Positions 14,096-14,329 of a stretch of DNA of 14,329 nucleotides are shown one piece after another; position 1 is the stretch's first letter, and every line of letters starts with the position of its first letter. This DNA is from Actinomycetes bacterium (GTDB lineage: Bacteria; Actinomycetota; Actinomycetes; Actinomycetales; Microbacteriaceae). The translations under genes were made by a program, and so were the position numbers. The DNA lies in NCBI GenBank assembly GCA_023451265.1, contig JAEYAG010000050.1, positions 1 to 14,329 of the forward strand, in the 5' to 3' direction. The notes beneath the pieces are model-generated. The model saw only the letters and a list, made by a program, of their open reading frames with translations, had not been told where the DNA came from and searched no databases.

Positions 14096-14175
14096 GGGTG
14101 GGGGGCTGGTTCGTCGCTGCTACTCGATCACCGGGGTGAGGGCTGGTTCGTCGCTGCTACTCGATCACCGGGGTG
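14081..14175. repeat. Three-copy tandem repeat with a 37-38-bp period
   Basis: The 20-bp GCTACTCGATCACCGGGGTG starts at 14081, 14119 and 14156 and is identical in all three copies. Copies 1-2 and 2-3 are separated by GGGGGCTGGTTCGTCGCT and AGGGCTGGTTCGTCGCT, which differ by one G and one base. The first copy is also the right arm of the REP-like palindrome. The third copy contains the stop codon of the minus-strand gene at 14165. Confidence 0.93.
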
Positions 14176-14329
14176 GCGCGGCGGGCTGTGAGATGTCGGC
14201 GACGACGGCCTGGTAGGCCGTGATCAGGTCGTCGGCATCGACGAACAGGCTGTAGCCGTGCGCTCCGGCGCCCATCGCGATGCGCCGGCCGGCGATCGAG
14301 GCGTCCGCATACACGGGCCAGTCCTGCGC
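14165..14329 (-). CDS. 3' end of an unidentified minus-strand gene
   Basis: The minus strand is open from the window edge to a TGA at 14167-14165, giving the last 54 codons. The residues include QDWPVYADASIAGRRIAMG, AHGYSLFVDADDLITAYQAVV and the end ISQPAAPPR. Codon use is GC3-rich and the sequence looks protein-like, with a plausible strand-strand-helix pattern, so I consider it coding. I do not recognise the family. The stop codon lies inside the third copy of the tandem repeat, suggesting that the repeat invaded or replaced the original gene end. It is convergent with the NUDIX gene. Confidence 0.65.
   Translation of the reverse strand, partial: AQDWPVYADASIAGRRIAMGAGAHGYSLFVDADDLITAYQAVVADISQPAAPPR

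Noticed and set aside
14081..14175. CRISPR array
   Set aside because: Three 20-bp copies are separated by near-identical 17-18-bp spacers, so the whole unit repeats. CRISPR spacers should differ, and no cas genes are present.

Overview
This is a chromosomal replication-origin region from a high-GC actinobacterium, most likely a Microbacteriaceae and probably Microbacterium-like. The main evidence is the gene order rsmG-jag-yidC-yidD-rnpA-rpmH <- | -> dnaA-oriC-dnaN-recF-DUF721/dciA-gyrB-gyrA-DUF3566-tRNA-Ile-tRNA-Ala. High GC content, many GTG starts, actinobacterial-type proteins (a DnaA with a GDSGLGKT P-loop, a DUF3566 membrane protein after gyrA) and two intergenic repeat types agree with this. 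The genus is an inference from style and not from a database match.

Left arm (1-2710, all minus strand): a run of genes for translation, RNA processing and membrane-protein insertion. In transcription order these are rpmH (ribosomal protein L34), rnpA (RNase P protein), yidD, yidC, jag/khpB and the first 54 codons of rsmG. Most junctions are tight (rnpA/yidD overlap, 3 nt between yidD and yidC, 6 nt between jag and rsmG), so this is probably one operon. A near-perfect parS centromere site lies inside the first codons of rsmG.

Centre (2711-4867): a divergent rpmH/dnaA intergenic region with DnaA boxes, the dnaA initiator gene, and a 442-bp dnaA-dnaN intergenic region that forms the core of oriC. 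It carries at least four good and several weaker DnaA boxes, two strong hairpin-forming inverted repeats and a relatively AT-rich stretch.

Right arm (4868-12938, all plus strand): dnaN (sliding clamp), recF, a DUF721/DciA helicase-operator protein overlapping recF, gyrB, gyrA and a DUF3566 two-pass membrane protein overlapping gyrA. Together these cover initiation, helicase loading, processivity, gap repair and supercoil control. Genes on both sides are transcribed away from oriC, i.e. co-directionally with replication.

Distal part (12939-14329): tRNA-Ile(GAU) with encoded CCA and tRNA-Ala(UGC) without it. Then come a minus-strand 133-aa protein resembling Imm1-type immunity proteins, a divergent NUDIX hydrolase containing a one-mismatch parS-like site, a small cluster of tandem/REP-like repeats, and the 3' end of an unidentified minus-strand gene.

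I see no phage, transposon, CRISPR or biosynthetic cluster. The window is mainly conserved core genome; the points of interest are the cis-acting DNA elements and the orphan Imm1-like gene.
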